A stretch of 64,000 bases of DNA from Lachnoclostridium sp. UBA903 (GCA_002294045.1 DBEP01000006.1:18442-82441); one strand, 5' to 3'. Counted from the first letter of the stretch, positions 9,415-19,810 are shown. The notes: generated by a model not told the origin, from the sequence alone. A program made the numbers and translations.

Positions 9415-9500
9415 CGCATCAGCAACATATTTCCAATCCGCCGGAGTGCGCTTCAAAGCGAAGCGTTTTTATCTCATAAGAGAACTTTCCTATAAGATTA
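9415..9500 (-). repeat. terminator-associated hairpin repeat, copy 2
   Basis: Contains the CCAATCCGCCGGAGTGCG block, AAAGCGAAGCG and the ATCTCATAAGAGAAC hairpin. It lies directly past the binding-protein terminator (9505-9524), within the transporter operon, between the binding protein and the permeases. It could therefore help set their relative expression. Confidence 0.75.
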
Positions 9501-9504
9501 GAAA

Positions 9505-9524
9505 GGGGCTGCTGCAACAGCCCC
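9505..9524 (-). terminator. hairpin after the binding-protein gene
   Basis: Compact stem GGGGCTGTTGCAGCAGCCCC on the minus strand, followed by TTTCTAATC. It sits 15 nt past the binding-protein stop and upstream of the permease genes. A partial terminator here would give more binding protein than permease, as is common in ABC operons. Confidence 0.75.
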
Positions 9525-9538
9525 CTCCAGTCCGCGCA

Positions 9539-10591
9539 TTATTCTGCCAAAAGTGTATCAACTATCATATTAACCGTATACTGGGTTGCCAATCCGCTGG
9601 GTGCATGACCTCCTCCGTCAAGTCTTACAACATGGCCTGCCTGCACCGCCTTTAAGGATTGCCACACCGAATTTTTGGTCAGTTCATCATAAATTGCTTC
9701 ATCCCCGTCAAAAACATTCACAAAAATATAATCCGGATTCATGGCCACAATCGCCTCCATGGATACCTGTTCATAGTTTTCTGATGTAGTATAGCCTTCC
9801 GGTGCGGTCAGACCCAATCCGGTTTCCCCGTCATATAAAACGGGACGATAAGCACAGTAATATCTGTCTTCGCCCATTATTGACAACTGCAATATTGTTT
9901 GTCCTTGATATTTTTCCTGTAATTTGGTACGGGCTTCCTCTATCTTCTTATCAAATTCGGCAATTACTTCTTCCGCCTTCTCTTCTCTTCCCACCAGCTT
10001 GCCTACTTCGCGGAGGCTCAATCTCCAGTCCATTTTTGTTTCAGGACCAAATACGGCTACAGGCGAAATTTTCTCGAAGTTAGTTACATCAATATTACTG
10101 GGGTCTGCTTCCTGCTGCAAAAACAGATCCGGCTGGAGATCCAGTAAAAGTTCCAGATTCACTTCGGAAGATCCAAGATCGATTACCTCTCCCATATCCT
10201 GGCCCTGAAAGGCATCCCAGGTCGCCAGGTAATTTTCGGCACCGGATGCCGCAATTGGAGTAATATCCAGCAACAGCAGGGTTTCCCAAAGAGGCAGGTA
10301 ATTGGTAGCTATTTTTACAGGCTCTTTCTCTATAACAACCTCTCTACCGGCAGCATCAACATATGTATAAGGATACTCTTTTTCCGACGCAGCGGCATCG
10401 TCAGCAGAATTCCCGTCACTTTCCCCGGCTGCTTCCCCGCTCTGGGGTGCTTCCGACATGTCTGTTTCATCACTTGTCTGAACCTCTGCCCCTGTTTCAT
10501 TGCCGGAGGTACTGCTGCTTTCTTTTCCGCACCCAACTGCAAAAACTGCAGCGAATACGGTTATTATAAATAATCTGATTATTTTTTTCAT
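9539..10591 (-). CDS. FecB-type substrate-binding lipoprotein of ABC importer
   Basis: Membrane-anchored receptor that delivers a metal complex or tetrapyrrole to the FecCD permeases. It begins MKKIIRLFIITVFAAVFAVG, with a lipobox cysteine in AVGCGKE, then an acidic Ser/Glu linker and a periplasmic-binding-protein (PF01497-type) fold starting near YPYTYVDAAGREV. I use the ATG at 10589-10591 (350 aa) because a signal peptide must be N-terminal. The frame stays open 73 codons further upstream, but that part looks like leader DNA. Possible substrates are siderophore, heme, cobalamin or another metallo-ligand; the sequence does not decide. Confidence 0.88.
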   Translation of the reverse strand: MKKIIRLFIITVFAAVFAVGCGKESSSTSGNETGAEVQTSDETDMSEAPQSGEAAGESDGNSADDAAASEKEYPYTYVDAAGREVVIEKEPVKIATNYLPLWETLLLLDITPIAASGAENYLATWDAFQGQDMGEVIDLGSSEVNLELLLDLQPDLFLQQEADPSNIDVTNFEKISPVAVFGPETKMDWRLSLREVGKLVGREEKAEEVIAEFDKKIEEARTKLQEKYQGQTILQLSIMGEDRYYCAYRPVLYDGETGLGLTAPEGYTTSENYEQVSMEAIVAMNPDYIFVNVFDGDEAIYDELTKNSVWQSLKAVQAGHVVRLDGGGHAPSGLATQYTVNMIVDTLLAE

Positions 10592-10860
10592 TTTAACACC
10601 CATTGCATGGAGCTGTTCTGCTCCATTGCCACAATATAGAAGCGGTTGAGAGAATCCATATGTGGCTTTCCTTTCTTTTCTTATATTTTCTTTCAACCAG
10701 TTATATGTACGCTCTGGTATGCCGTCCTGTTCATAGTCAGAGGGGCCGGACATACCATCGATACTGTGCTCCTGCAACCACAATAAATCGATTGTGATTG
10801 TCATTCTCATTTGACGTGTAAACTATACCATACTACTGAAAATTGTAAAATAGATTTTTT
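10592..10860 (-). promoter_or_regulatory. leader of the transporter/nitrogenase-like operon with inverted repeat
   Basis: 269 bp between the AraC gene and the binding-protein gene. At 10775-10800 the arms CAACCACAAT and ATTGTGATTG match at 9 of 10 positions around a 6-bp centre. This is a plausible binding site for the adjacent AraC regulator, or a terminator for its gene. A second hairpin (GGAGCAG/CTGCTCC-like) lies just before the lipoprotein start. I looked for B12-box (GCCACTG) and other riboswitch signatures and saw none. Confidence 0.5.
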
Positions 10861-11703
10861 TCAAATCCTCCATGGATTTTTTTCTAAATTATTTCGATAG
10901 GCACTTGGGGAAATTCCCGTATTCTTTTTAAAAATACGGCTGAAATGTAGCGGATCTTCATATCCAACCATATCCGATACCATGGTGATGGAATAATTTT
11001 CATATTCCAGAAGTTCTTTCGCCCGCTTTATTTTGCATTGTATCAGATACTTTTTGGGACACATACCCATTCTTTTTAAAAACACGTAGTAGAATTGCTT
11101 GGAATCCATACCAAGTTTTTCCGCCAATTGGGATACGGTCAGACTCTTATCCAGATTATTATGTATATAATCTATAATGTGCCCGATGGATTCTTCTTTT
11201 GAATCCAGCATAGCTTCCTGGGCAGATTGGAGCATCTTTTCCAAAACGTCATATAACATGGTCTTACACTTTAAAGCGCCCAACGGACCGCTCTCCTCCT
11301 GAAAGCTTAACAGCTTCTGTAACAGCGGCTCCAGCTCCAGACTTTTGGCTGAACCGATATTTAAGACAAAGTTCTTTGTTTCCAGGTACTTTTTAATATT
11401 TTCATTTCCGGTTATCTTGTAGTGAAATAAGATATATTTCCATTCAGTGGTACCGATTACCTCCTTATCCAGTTTAACACCGGAGCCTGCATGCAATAAA
11501 ATTCCCGGTTCCAGTTCAACCGTATACTTATCTATTGTAAATCTCGCCTTCCCCTTTAAGGGTATTACAAATCCGCATACACCGTGGAAGGTTGTACTGT
11601 TCAGCGACCTCCCTCCGGGAGGAATCGTAATGGAATATATATCATAGAATCCTATATTTGCTTTTGTAAAAGATATAATTAAATCGTTCAAATCAAAACC
11701 CAT
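10861..11703 (-). CDS. AraC-family transcriptional regulator
   Basis: A 280-aa regulator with an N-terminal cupin-like sensing domain and a C-terminal double helix-turn-helix. The HTH region runs from LDKSLTVSQLAEKLGMD to HFSRIFKKNTGISPSAYR. The start ATG at 11701-11703 has ribosome binding site GAAGGGA at 7 nt; ATG codons further upstream lack one. It sits directly upstream of the importer/nitrogenase-like operon on the same strand and is its likely activator. The effector is unknown; the imported compound is the natural guess. Confidence 0.85.
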   Translation of the reverse strand: MGFDLNDLIISFTKANIGFYDIYSITIPPGGRSLNSTTFHGVCGFVIPLKGKARFTIDKYTVELEPGILLHAGSGVKLDKEVIGTTEWKYILFHYKITGNENIKKYLETKNFVLNIGSAKSLELEPLLQKLLSFQEESGPLGALKCKTMLYDVLEKMLQSAQEAMLDSKEESIGHIIDYIHNNLDKSLTVSQLAEKLGMDSKQFYYVFLKRMGMCPKKYLIQCKIKRAKELLEYENYSITMVSDMVGYEDPLHFSRIFKKNTGISPSAYRNNLEKNPWRI

Positions 11704-11864
11704 AGATAATCCCTTCTTCATTATTAACATGATTATTATATGGAAGGCTTCGGTTAGTCATATCTAACTTGTATTAGATACTACCATGACAAAAGAAATT
11801 TATCAAGTCTTAATTGGACATGATTACGGCAAATGATTCTTTTGTGTCCGTCATTCACATCTGC

Positions 11865-11913
11865 CGCATAGCGTTTTTTGCGCAATAGGACAAAATTTCT
11901 CATTGCAGAAAAA
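11865..11913 (-). repeat. terminator-associated hairpin repeat, copy 3
   Basis: Minus strand reads TGCAATGAGAAATTTTGTCC then TATTGCGCAAAAAACGC. It starts at the T-run of the rpoC terminator. Its stem has diverged, but the loop and flanks still match the family. Confidence 0.65.
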
Positions 11914-11960
11914 GCCTGCCCGAAACAAAAGTTTTATATCTTTCATTTCAGGACAGGCTT
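11912..11960 (-). terminator. rpoC terminator
   Basis: Minus-strand arms AAGCCTGTCCTGAAA and TTTCGGGCAGGCTT, followed by TTTTT, 27 nt past the rpoC stop. It ends the rpoBC transcript before the accessory block. Confidence 0.85.
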
Positions 11961-11986
11961 ACATCAACATAACAAATTATTCTTTA

Positions 11987-14900
11987 CTACTCGTTTTCTC
12001 CGGTATAATCATCCGTTATAAAGTCATCTTCACCAAAATCTTCATCATTTAATTCTTCATCTTCAAATTCGCCGACTTCAATACCGTCTATGTCATCCAT
12101 ATTAGCCTCAGAGTAATGGAAATTTGAATAATCTTCATCTTCAAAATCTTCAGAAATTAATAATTCTTCATCCATATCACTGTCTAATTTTACGGAACGA
12201 TATCTCTTCATGCCGGTACCGGCAGGTATCAGCTTGCCAATAATAACATTCTCTTTCAAACCAATAAGCGGATCAATCTTACCGTTAATAGCTGCCTCGG
12301 TTAAAACTTTCGTGGTCTCCTGGAAGGAGGCGGCAGACAGGAAGGAATTCGTCGCCAGGGATGCTTTGGTAATACCAAGCATTACCTGTTTGCCTTCGGC
12401 TGAAGGTAATTCCTGAACTTTCAGTTTTTCATTAATATCCTCAAAGTCTAACGTATCCACTAATTTGCCGGGCAGCAAATCCGATTCACCGCTGGTTTCG
12501 ATGCGGATTTTCTTAAGCATTTGACGAACGATAACCTCAATATGCTTATCATTGATTTCAACACCCTGCAGACGGTATACCCGCTGAACTTCCTGGATCA
12601 TATAATCCTGAACGGCACGGACACCCTTAATTTTAAGGATATCATGAGGATTCACACTGCCTTCCGTTAATTCATCCCCGGCTTCCAGTATATCTCCGTC
12701 CGCTACTTTGATTCTGGAGCCATACGGAATTAAATAAGCCTTAGATTCTCCGGTTTCGTCATTGGTTACGATTACTTCGCGTTTTTTCTTTGTATCCTTT
12801 ATAGTAACAACACCGCCGAATTCGGCGATAATTGCAAGTCCCTTAGGCTTTCTTGCTTCAAAAAGTTCTTCTACACGGGGAAGACCCTGTGTAATATCAT
12901 CACCTGCAACACCGCCGGTATGGAAAGTACGCATAGTAAGCTGTGTACCCGGTTCACCGATAGACTGGGCGGCAATAATACCCACAGCCTCACCAACCTG
13001 AACCGCTTCACCGGTTGCCATGTTGGCACCATAGCATTTAGCGCATACACCGATATGGGACTTGCAGGTAAGAATGGTACGGATTTTAATTTTGGCATTA
13101 TAACCGGCTTCCCGTACTTTTTTGGTGGCAACAATTCTTGCCGCTCTATTCGGTGTAATCATATGGTTTGCTCTTACTATAATTTCTCCGTCATCATCCT
13201 CAATAGTTTCACAGGAATATCTTCCGGTAATTCGTTCTTCCAGACTTTCAATCAATTCATTGCCGTCGGTAAATGCCTTAATCCACATACCGGGAATTTC
13301 TTTTCCTTCACAGCAGTCCACTTCCCGGATAATTAAATCCTGGGATACGTCAACCAGACGGCGTGTCAGATATCCAGAGTCGGCGGTACGAAGAGCAGTA
13401 TCAGAAAGGCCCTTTCTTGCACCATGGGCAGAAATAAAGTATTCCAATACGTCAAGTCCTTCACGGAAATTTGACTTAATAGGCAGCTCAATGGTTCGGC
13501 CGGAAGTATCTGCCATAAGACCACGCATACCTGCTAACTGTTTAATCTGCTTATCGGAACCACGGGCTCCGGAATCAGCCATCATATAGATATTGTTATA
13601 TTTATCAAGACCGCTCAGAAGGGCGTCCGTAATGTCATCATCAGCAACCTTCCAGGTGTCAATTACCGCTTTATATCTTTCATCTTCCGTCATAAGACCC
13701 CGGCGGAAATTCTTGGATATTTCTTCCACTCTTGCTTCTGCTTCCGCAATAATGGTTTTCTTCTGCGGGGGTACCGTCATATCGGATATAGATACCGTCA
13801 TGGCGGCTCTGGTGGAATATTTATACCCGAGTGCCTTAATTGCATCCAGGGTTTCGGCAGTCTTTGTGGCACCATGAGTATTGATGCACTTTTCCAGAAT
13901 CTTCTTTAACTGCTTCTTTCCAACGTGGAAATCAATTTCCGGCAATAGAAAGCTTTCGGGTTTTGAACGGTCAACAAAGCCTAAATCCTGGCTGATAATT
14001 TCATTGAATATTAAGCGTCCCAAAGTAGATTCTATTATCTTTGATTCCAGAATACCCTCACTGTTAATACCTGATCTTCTTATCTTAATCAGGGCATGTA
14101 AAGTAATGGCACCATTCTCATAAGCAAGAATTGCCTCATTTACACTCTTAAAGCAATGGCCTTCCCCTTTATCACCGGGCTTCTGCAAAGTCAGGTAATA
14201 GATACCAAGCACCATATCCTGGGAAGGAACAGCAACGGGAGCACCATCGGAGGGCTTTAATAAATTGTTGGGAGACAACAGTAAAAATCTGCATTCCGCT
14301 TGGGCTTCCACGGATAAAGGCAGATGCACCGCCATCTGGTCACCGTCAAAGTCAGCATTAAAAGCGGTACATACCAGAGGATGGAGTTTAATAGCCTTAC
14401 CCTCTACCAATACCGGTTCAAAAGCCTGAATACCCAGTCTGTGAAGCGTCGGAGCACGATTTAGCATAACCGGATGTTCCCTGATTACCTCCTCCAATAC
14501 ATCCCAGACTTCTGACTGCAGCCTTTCCACCATTTTTTTAGCGGATTTTATATTATGGGCAGTTCCCCTGGCCACCAGTTCCTTCATAACAAAAGGCTTA
14601 AATAATTCGATTGCCATTTCTTTCGGAAGACCGCACTGATAAATCTTTAACTCAGGACCTACAACGATAACGGAACGTCCCGAATAGTCAACACGTTTAC
14701 CAAGTAAGTTCTGGCGGAAGCGCCCCTGTTTACCCTTTAACATATCGGATAATGACTTTAAGGCACGGTTTCCGGGTCCGGTTACCGGTCTTCCTCTTCT
14801 GCCGTTATCGATAAGGGCATCCACTGCTTCCTGGAGCATTCTCTTTTCATTACGTACAATAATATCAGGAGCTCCTAATTCAAGAAGCCTCTTTAAACGG

Positions 14901-15724
14901 TTATTGCGGTTTATAATCCTTCTGTATAAATCATTCATATCGGAAGTCGCAAAACGGCCGCCGTCCAATTGCACCATAGGCCTTAAATCCGGCGGAATAA
15001 CAGGAACTACGGATAAAATCATCCATTCCGGCCTGTTGCCGGATTCCCTGAAAGCTTCCACTACTTCCAGCCTTTTAATGATTCTCGCTCTTTTTTGCCC
15101 GGTTGAATCCTTTAAGCCCTTCTTCAGCTCGGCGGATTCCGCCTCTAAGTCAATGGCAAGCAGAAGCTCCTGAATTGCTTCCGCACCCATACCAACCCTG
15201 AATTTATTGTTGTACTTTTCATAGGCTTCTCTGTATTCTTTTTCATTTAAAACCTGTTTATACTGTAAATCCGTGCTTCCCTTATCCAATACAATATAGG
15301 CGGCAAAATAAAGAACTTTTTCCAGAGTTCTCGGCGATAAGTCCAAAATAAGCCCCATCCTGCTTGGAATTCCTTTAAAGTACCATATATGGGATACCGG
15401 AGCCGCAAGTTCAATATGGCCCATCCTTTCTCTGCGGACGCTGGCTTTAGTAACCTCTACACCGCACCGGTCGCATACCACTCCCTTGTATCTGATTTTC
15501 TTATATTTCCCGCAATGACACTCCCAGTCTTTACTGGGTCCGAATATTTTTTCACAGAATAAACCGTCTTTCTCCGGTTTTAAAGTTCTGTAATTTATTG
15601 TCTCAGGCTTCTTTACTTCACCCCTTGACCATTCTCTGATTTTCTCAGGAGAAGCTAAGCCAATTTTAATCGCATCATAGGTAATCTCACCGGTACTTTC
15701 ATTATTTACAACTTCTGGCATCAT
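11987..15724 (-). CDS. rpoC: DNA-directed RNA polymerase beta' subunit
   Basis: A 1245-aa catalytic RNA polymerase subunit. It has the absolutely conserved active-site motif NADFDGDQMAVH, the N-terminal zinc ribbon (CHCGKYKKIRYKGVVCDRCG), the second zinc site (CKSHIGVCAKCYG) and an acidic C-terminal tail. It is preceded by GGGAG and follows rpoB by 61 bp in the usual order. Confidence 0.98.
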   Translation of the reverse strand: MMPEVVNNESTGEITYDAIKIGLASPEKIREWSRGEVKKPETINYRTLKPEKDGLFCEKIFGPSKDWECHCGKYKKIRYKGVVCDRCGVEVTKASVRRERMGHIELAAPVSHIWYFKGIPSRMGLILDLSPRTLEKVLYFAAYIVLDKGSTDLQYKQVLNEKEYREAYEKYNNKFRVGMGAEAIQELLLAIDLEAESAELKKGLKDSTGQKRARIIKRLEVVEAFRESGNRPEWMILSVVPVIPPDLRPMVQLDGGRFATSDMNDLYRRIINRNNRLKRLLELGAPDIIVRNEKRMLQEAVDALIDNGRRGRPVTGPGNRALKSLSDMLKGKQGRFRQNLLGKRVDYSGRSVIVVGPELKIYQCGLPKEMAIELFKPFVMKELVARGTAHNIKSAKKMVERLQSEVWDVLEEVIREHPVMLNRAPTLHRLGIQAFEPVLVEGKAIKLHPLVCTAFNADFDGDQMAVHLPLSVEAQAECRFLLLSPNNLLKPSDGAPVAVPSQDMVLGIYYLTLQKPGDKGEGHCFKSVNEAILAYENGAITLHALIKIRRSGINSEGILESKIIESTLGRLIFNEIISQDLGFVDRSKPESFLLPEIDFHVGKKQLKKILEKCINTHGATKTAETLDAIKALGYKYSTRAAMTVSISDMTVPPQKKTIIAEAEARVEEISKNFRRGLMTEDERYKAVIDTWKVADDDITDALLSGLDKYNNIYMMADSGARGSDKQIKQLAGMRGLMADTSGRTIELPIKSNFREGLDVLEYFISAHGARKGLSDTALRTADSGYLTRRLVDVSQDLIIREVDCCEGKEIPGMWIKAFTDGNELIESLEERITGRYSCETIEDDDGEIIVRANHMITPNRAARIVATKKVREAGYNAKIKIRTILTCKSHIGVCAKCYGANMATGEAVQVGEAVGIIAAQSIGEPGTQLTMRTFHTGGVAGDDITQGLPRVEELFEARKPKGLAIIAEFGGVVTIKDTKKKREVIVTNDETGESKAYLIPYGSRIKVADGDILEAGDELTEGSVNPHDILKIKGVRAVQDYMIQEVQRVYRLQGVEINDKHIEVIVRQMLKKIRIETSGESDLLPGKLVDTLDFEDINEKLKVQELPSAEGKQVMLGITKASLATNSFLSAASFQETTKVLTEAAINGKIDPLIGLKENVIIGKLIPAGTGMKRYRSVKLDSDMDEELLISEDFEDEDYSNFHYSEANMDDIDGIEVGEFEDEELNDEDFGEDDFITDDYTGENE

Positions 15725-15785
15725 CTGGCACTCCCTTTCATATTTTCTACACTAGACTTCCGGCTATCGGATGTCTGATAATGAA

Positions 15786-18700
15786 TTAATCTTCAGGGTC
15801 ATCATCCATTTCACTCAGGTTAACCGTCTCCTCATCAAAGGAATCGAAGAAGCTCTCTTCATCTTCAGCAGATGTCTCACGATATCCGGCTTCGCCGTAA
15901 TCTTCATCATATCTGAAATTGTTGTCACCCTCAATTAATGGTGTTAAATCACCGTCACCGTAATCTATATTTTCCGTCATCTTAACTTCCTGACCATGTT
16001 CATCTAAAACAATAACATCAAGTGCCAATGACTGCAATTCCTTAAGCAGTACCTTAAAGGACTCAGGAATACCCGGCTCAGAAATGTTTTCGCCTTTAAT
16101 AATAGCCTCATATGTTTTCACACGTCCGGTAACATCATCGGATTTAACCGTTAATATCTCCTGCAGCGTATAAGCAGCACCATATGCTTCCAGTGCCCAA
16201 ACTTCCATTTCACCGAACCTCTGGCCGCCAAACTGTGCTTTACCGCCAAGAGGCTGCTGTGTTACCAGGGAATAAGGACCGGTGGAACGTGCATGGATTT
16301 TATCATCTACCAGGTGATGAAGCTTTAAGTAATGCATAAAGCCTACGGTAACAGCCCCGTCAAAGAATTCTCCGGTTCGTCCGTCACGAAGTCTTACCTT
16401 ACCGTCACGGTTAATCGGAACACCTTTCCATTCGTCCCTGTATTCTTTGTTGTTAAGCAGATAATCCATTAGTTCCGGGTCTAATATATCTTTATATTTT
16501 TCTTCAAAAGCTTCCCAGTCCGTATTGATATAATCATTGGCTAATTCCAGCGTATCCATAATGTCATACTCGTTGGCTCCGTCAAAAACAGGAGTGGCAG
16601 CCTTTACGCCAAGCACTTTTGCCGCAAGACTTAAATGTATTTCAAGCACCTGTCCAATATTCATACGGGAAGGCACGCCCAATGGATTTAATACAATATC
16701 CAAAGGTCTTCCGTTGGGTAAAAACGGCATGTCTTCCGCCGGCAATACCCGGGAAACAACACCCTTGTTGCCGTGACGGCCGGCCATCTTATCGCCAACC
16801 TGAATTTTTCTCTTCTGTGCTATATATACACGTACGGTTTGGTTTACACCCGGGGATAATTCATCCCCGTTTTCCCTGGTAAATACTTTCGCATCAACAA
16901 TAATTCCATATTCACCGTGAGGAACTCTTAAAGAGGTATCCCTTACTTCCCTTGCTTTTTCTCCGAAAATTGCACGAAGCAGTCTTTCTTCCGCAGTCAG
17001 CTCGGTTTCTCCCTTAGGGGTTACCTTGCCGACTAAAATATCCCCGGCACGGACTTCGGCACCGATTCGGATAATACCTCTTTCATCCAGATCCTTAAGG
17101 GCATCGTCGCCGACGCCGGGAACATCTCTTGTGATTTCTTCCGGCCCCAGCTTCGTATCTCTGGCTTCAGCCTCGTATTCTTCAATGTGGACAGAGGTAT
17201 AAACATCCTCCTGGACTAATCTCTCACTTAATAATACGGCATCCTCGTAATTATAACCTTCCCAGGTCATAAATCCGATTAACGGATTCTTGCCAAGGGC
17301 TAATTCACCCTCGGAAGTAGAAGGCCCGTCGGCTATTACCTGGCCGGCTTCCACTCTGTCTCCTTTGGAAACAATCGGCCTTTGGTTGATACAGGTGCCC
17401 TGGTTACTTCTTGCAAATTTTAACAATTTATATGAATTTTTAGTACTGTCATCATGCTTAATAATAATTTCCCTTGAGGTGGACCTTTCCACAATACCCG
17501 GCTTTTTTGAAACAACACAGACACCGGAGTCTACCGCAGCCTTCAACTCAATACCGGTACCAACAACCGGTGACTCTGTTATTAACAGCGGAACAGCCTG
17601 GCGCTGCATGTTGGAGCCCATTAATGCCCGGTTGGCATCGTCATTCTCAAGGAATGGAATCATGGCTGTAGCCACGGAGAATACCATCTTAGGGGATACA
17701 TCCATCAGGTCAATTTTAGGCTTCTCAAATTCGGAAAATTCTTCTTTATAACGTCCGGAAACATTCGTTCCGATAAAATAACCATTTTCATCCAGAGCCT
17801 CGTTTGCCTGTGCAATCACATATTTATCTTCCTCATCCGCAGTAAGATAGACAACTTCGTCCGTAACTCTTGGATTCTTCATATCGGATTTATCTACTTT
17901 ACGGTAAGGCGCTTCAATAAAACCATATTCATTAATGATCGCATAGGATGCCAGAGAGTTGATAAGACCGATGTTGGGACCTTCCGGAGTTTCTATGGGA
18001 CACATTCTGCCGTAATGGGTATAGTGAACGTCACGGACCTCGAAACCTGCACGGTCTCTGGATAAACCTCCCGGTCCCAAGGCGGATAAACGCCTCTTAT
18101 GGGTTAACTCACCCAATGGGTTATGCTGGTCCATAAACTGTGAGAGCTGTGAACTTCCAAAAAACTCCTTAACAGCAGCGGTCACCGGTTTAATATTAAT
18201 TAAAGACTGGGGGCTGACACCTTCCAAATCCTGGGTAGTCATTCTTTCCCTGACCACACGCTCCATTCTGGAAAGTCCGATTCTGTACTGGTTCTGCAGC
18301 AGCTCACCCACTGCCCTGATTCTTCTGTTTCCTAAATGATCTATATCATCTGCATTACCAATACCGTATTCCAAATGAATATTGTAATTGATGGATGCAA
18401 TTATATCTTCCTTCGTAATGTGTTTTGGTATTAATTCACTGAGGTTCTTTTTTATTGCCGTCTTAATATCTTCTATATCTTTAAATTCATCCAGAATGCC
18501 TTTTAGTACCGGATAATAAACTTCCTCCGTAACACCCAGTTCTTCCTTATTAACATCTGCATAGCAGGCCAAATCAACCATTAAGTTGGAAAGCACTTTA
18601 ACATTACGTTCCTCCGCTTGTACCACAATGGAACGCACCGCAGCATTTTGAATTTCATCCGCAATTTGTTCCGTGACAACGGTACCGGCTTCTGCGATAA

Positions 18701-19616
18701 TTTCTCCGGTCTCTTTATTAATAACATCTTCTGTTAAGGTAAAACCAACAACACGGTTCCTCAATGCCAGCTTCTTATTAAATTTAAATCTGCCGACCTT
18801 AGCCAAATCATATCTTCTTGGGTCAAAGAACATGCTGTTTATAAGAGATTCTGCGCTCTCTACGGAAAGCGGTTCACCCGGCCGCAATTTTTTATACAAT
18901 TCAAGTAAGCCATCCTGATAATTATCAGATGGGTCTTTGGTTATACTGGCTGTAATTTTAGGTTCTTCACCAAATAAATCCTGTATTTCCACATTGCTTC
19001 CAATGCCCAGAGCACGAATCAGAACGGTGATAGGCACCTTTCTGTTACGGTCAACGCGAACGTAAAAGATATCATTGGAGTCTGTTTCATACTCCAGCCA
19101 AGCGCCTCTGTTGGGAATTACGGTTGAGGAATACAGTCTTTTACCTATTTTATCATGTCCGATTGCATAGTAGATACCGGGGGAACGTACTAACTGGCTA
19201 ACAATAACTCTCTCAGCACCGTTAATGACAAAAGTTCCTGTCTCCGTCATTAATGGTAAATCGCCCATAAAAATATCGTGCTCATTGATTTCATCGTTCT
19301 CTTTGTTGTGAAGTCTGACTTTAACCTTAAGAGGAGCGGCATAGGTTGCATCTCTTTCCTTACACTCTTCAATTGAATATTTCACATCATCTTCACACAG
19401 CACAAAATCCACAAACTCCAGGCTTAAATGACCGCTGTAATCTTCGATTGGAGAAATGTCATCAAATACTTCTTTCAGTCCTTCTTCTAAAAACCATTGA
19501 TATGAGTTTTTCTGAACTTCAATAAGATTCGGCATTTCCAATACTTCCTTCTGCCTCGAGTAGCTCATTCTTACGCCGTTACCAACTTTGATTGGACGTA
19601 TCCTGTTTTTATCCAT
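15786..19616 (-). CDS. rpoB: DNA-directed RNA polymerase beta subunit
   Basis: A 1276-aa RNA polymerase subunit with the rifampicin-region segment SQLSQFMDQHNPLGELTHKR, which is the wild-type sensitive form by eye. The start ATG at 19614-19616 has ribosome binding site AAGGGGTG at good spacing; a GTG four codons upstream is inside that site. The acidic C-terminus is long. It is transcribed from its own promoter, 490 bp after rplL, and by any readthrough from the ribosomal genes. Confidence 0.98.
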   Translation of the reverse strand: MDKNRIRPIKVGNGVRMSYSRQKEVLEMPNLIEVQKNSYQWFLEEGLKEVFDDISPIEDYSGHLSLEFVDFVLCEDDVKYSIEECKERDATYAAPLKVKVRLHNKENDEINEHDIFMGDLPLMTETGTFVINGAERVIVSQLVRSPGIYYAIGHDKIGKRLYSSTVIPNRGAWLEYETDSNDIFYVRVDRNRKVPITVLIRALGIGSNVEIQDLFGEEPKITASITKDPSDNYQDGLLELYKKLRPGEPLSVESAESLINSMFFDPRRYDLAKVGRFKFNKKLALRNRVVGFTLTEDVINKETGEIIAEAGTVVTEQIADEIQNAAVRSIVVQAEERNVKVLSNLMVDLACYADVNKEELGVTEEVYYPVLKGILDEFKDIEDIKTAIKKNLSELIPKHITKEDIIASINYNIHLEYGIGNADDIDHLGNRRIRAVGELLQNQYRIGLSRMERVVRERMTTQDLEGVSPQSLINIKPVTAAVKEFFGSSQLSQFMDQHNPLGELTHKRRLSALGPGGLSRDRAGFEVRDVHYTHYGRMCPIETPEGPNIGLINSLASYAIINEYGFIEAPYRKVDKSDMKNPRVTDEVVYLTADEEDKYVIAQANEALDENGYFIGTNVSGRYKEEFSEFEKPKIDLMDVSPKMVFSVATAMIPFLENDDANRALMGSNMQRQAVPLLITESPVVGTGIELKAAVDSGVCVVSKKPGIVERSTSREIIIKHDDSTKNSYKLLKFARSNQGTCINQRPIVSKGDRVEAGQVIADGPSTSEGELALGKNPLIGFMTWEGYNYEDAVLLSERLVQEDVYTSVHIEEYEAEARDTKLGPEEITRDVPGVGDDALKDLDERGIIRIGAEVRAGDILVGKVTPKGETELTAEERLLRAIFGEKAREVRDTSLRVPHGEYGIIVDAKVFTRENGDELSPGVNQTVRVYIAQKRKIQVGDKMAGRHGNKGVVSRVLPAEDMPFLPNGRPLDIVLNPLGVPSRMNIGQVLEIHLSLAAKVLGVKAATPVFDGANEYDIMDTLELANDYINTDWEAFEEKYKDILDPELMDYLLNNKEYRDEWKGVPINRDGKVRLRDGRTGEFFDGAVTVGFMHYLKLHHLVDDKIHARSTGPYSLVTQQPLGGKAQFGGQRFGEMEVWALEAYGAAYTLQEILTVKSDDVTGRVKTYEAIIKGENISEPGIPESFKVLLKELQSLALDVIVLDEHGQEVKMTENIDYGDGDLTPLIEGDNNFRYDEDYGEAGYRETSAEDEESFFDSFDEETVNLSEMDDDPED

Positions 19617-19810
19617 TGACGTTTTCACCCCTTGATATTTTATTTAACATAAGACAGATGCCCGGGCTTATGGCAGGGCATTCACCCAGGTAAAGCCATT
19701 GTCTGATATGCATTAATATTTCCATGAAATAGTCCCCTTTCACTCTGACTGACGGGTTCAGAAATATTATAGAATATTTTTATGAAAATACTTTTCATTT
19801 TAACATTTAT

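Noticed and set aside
9336..9428. N-terminal extension of the FecCD permease
   Set aside because: The upstream ATG lies within dispersed repeat copy 2; the internal ATG has a better ribosome binding site and gives the usual length.
10592..10810. 73-codon N-terminal extension of the binding lipoprotein
   Set aside because: A lipoprotein signal peptide must be at the N-terminus; the extra part shows no family match and contains an inverted repeat.
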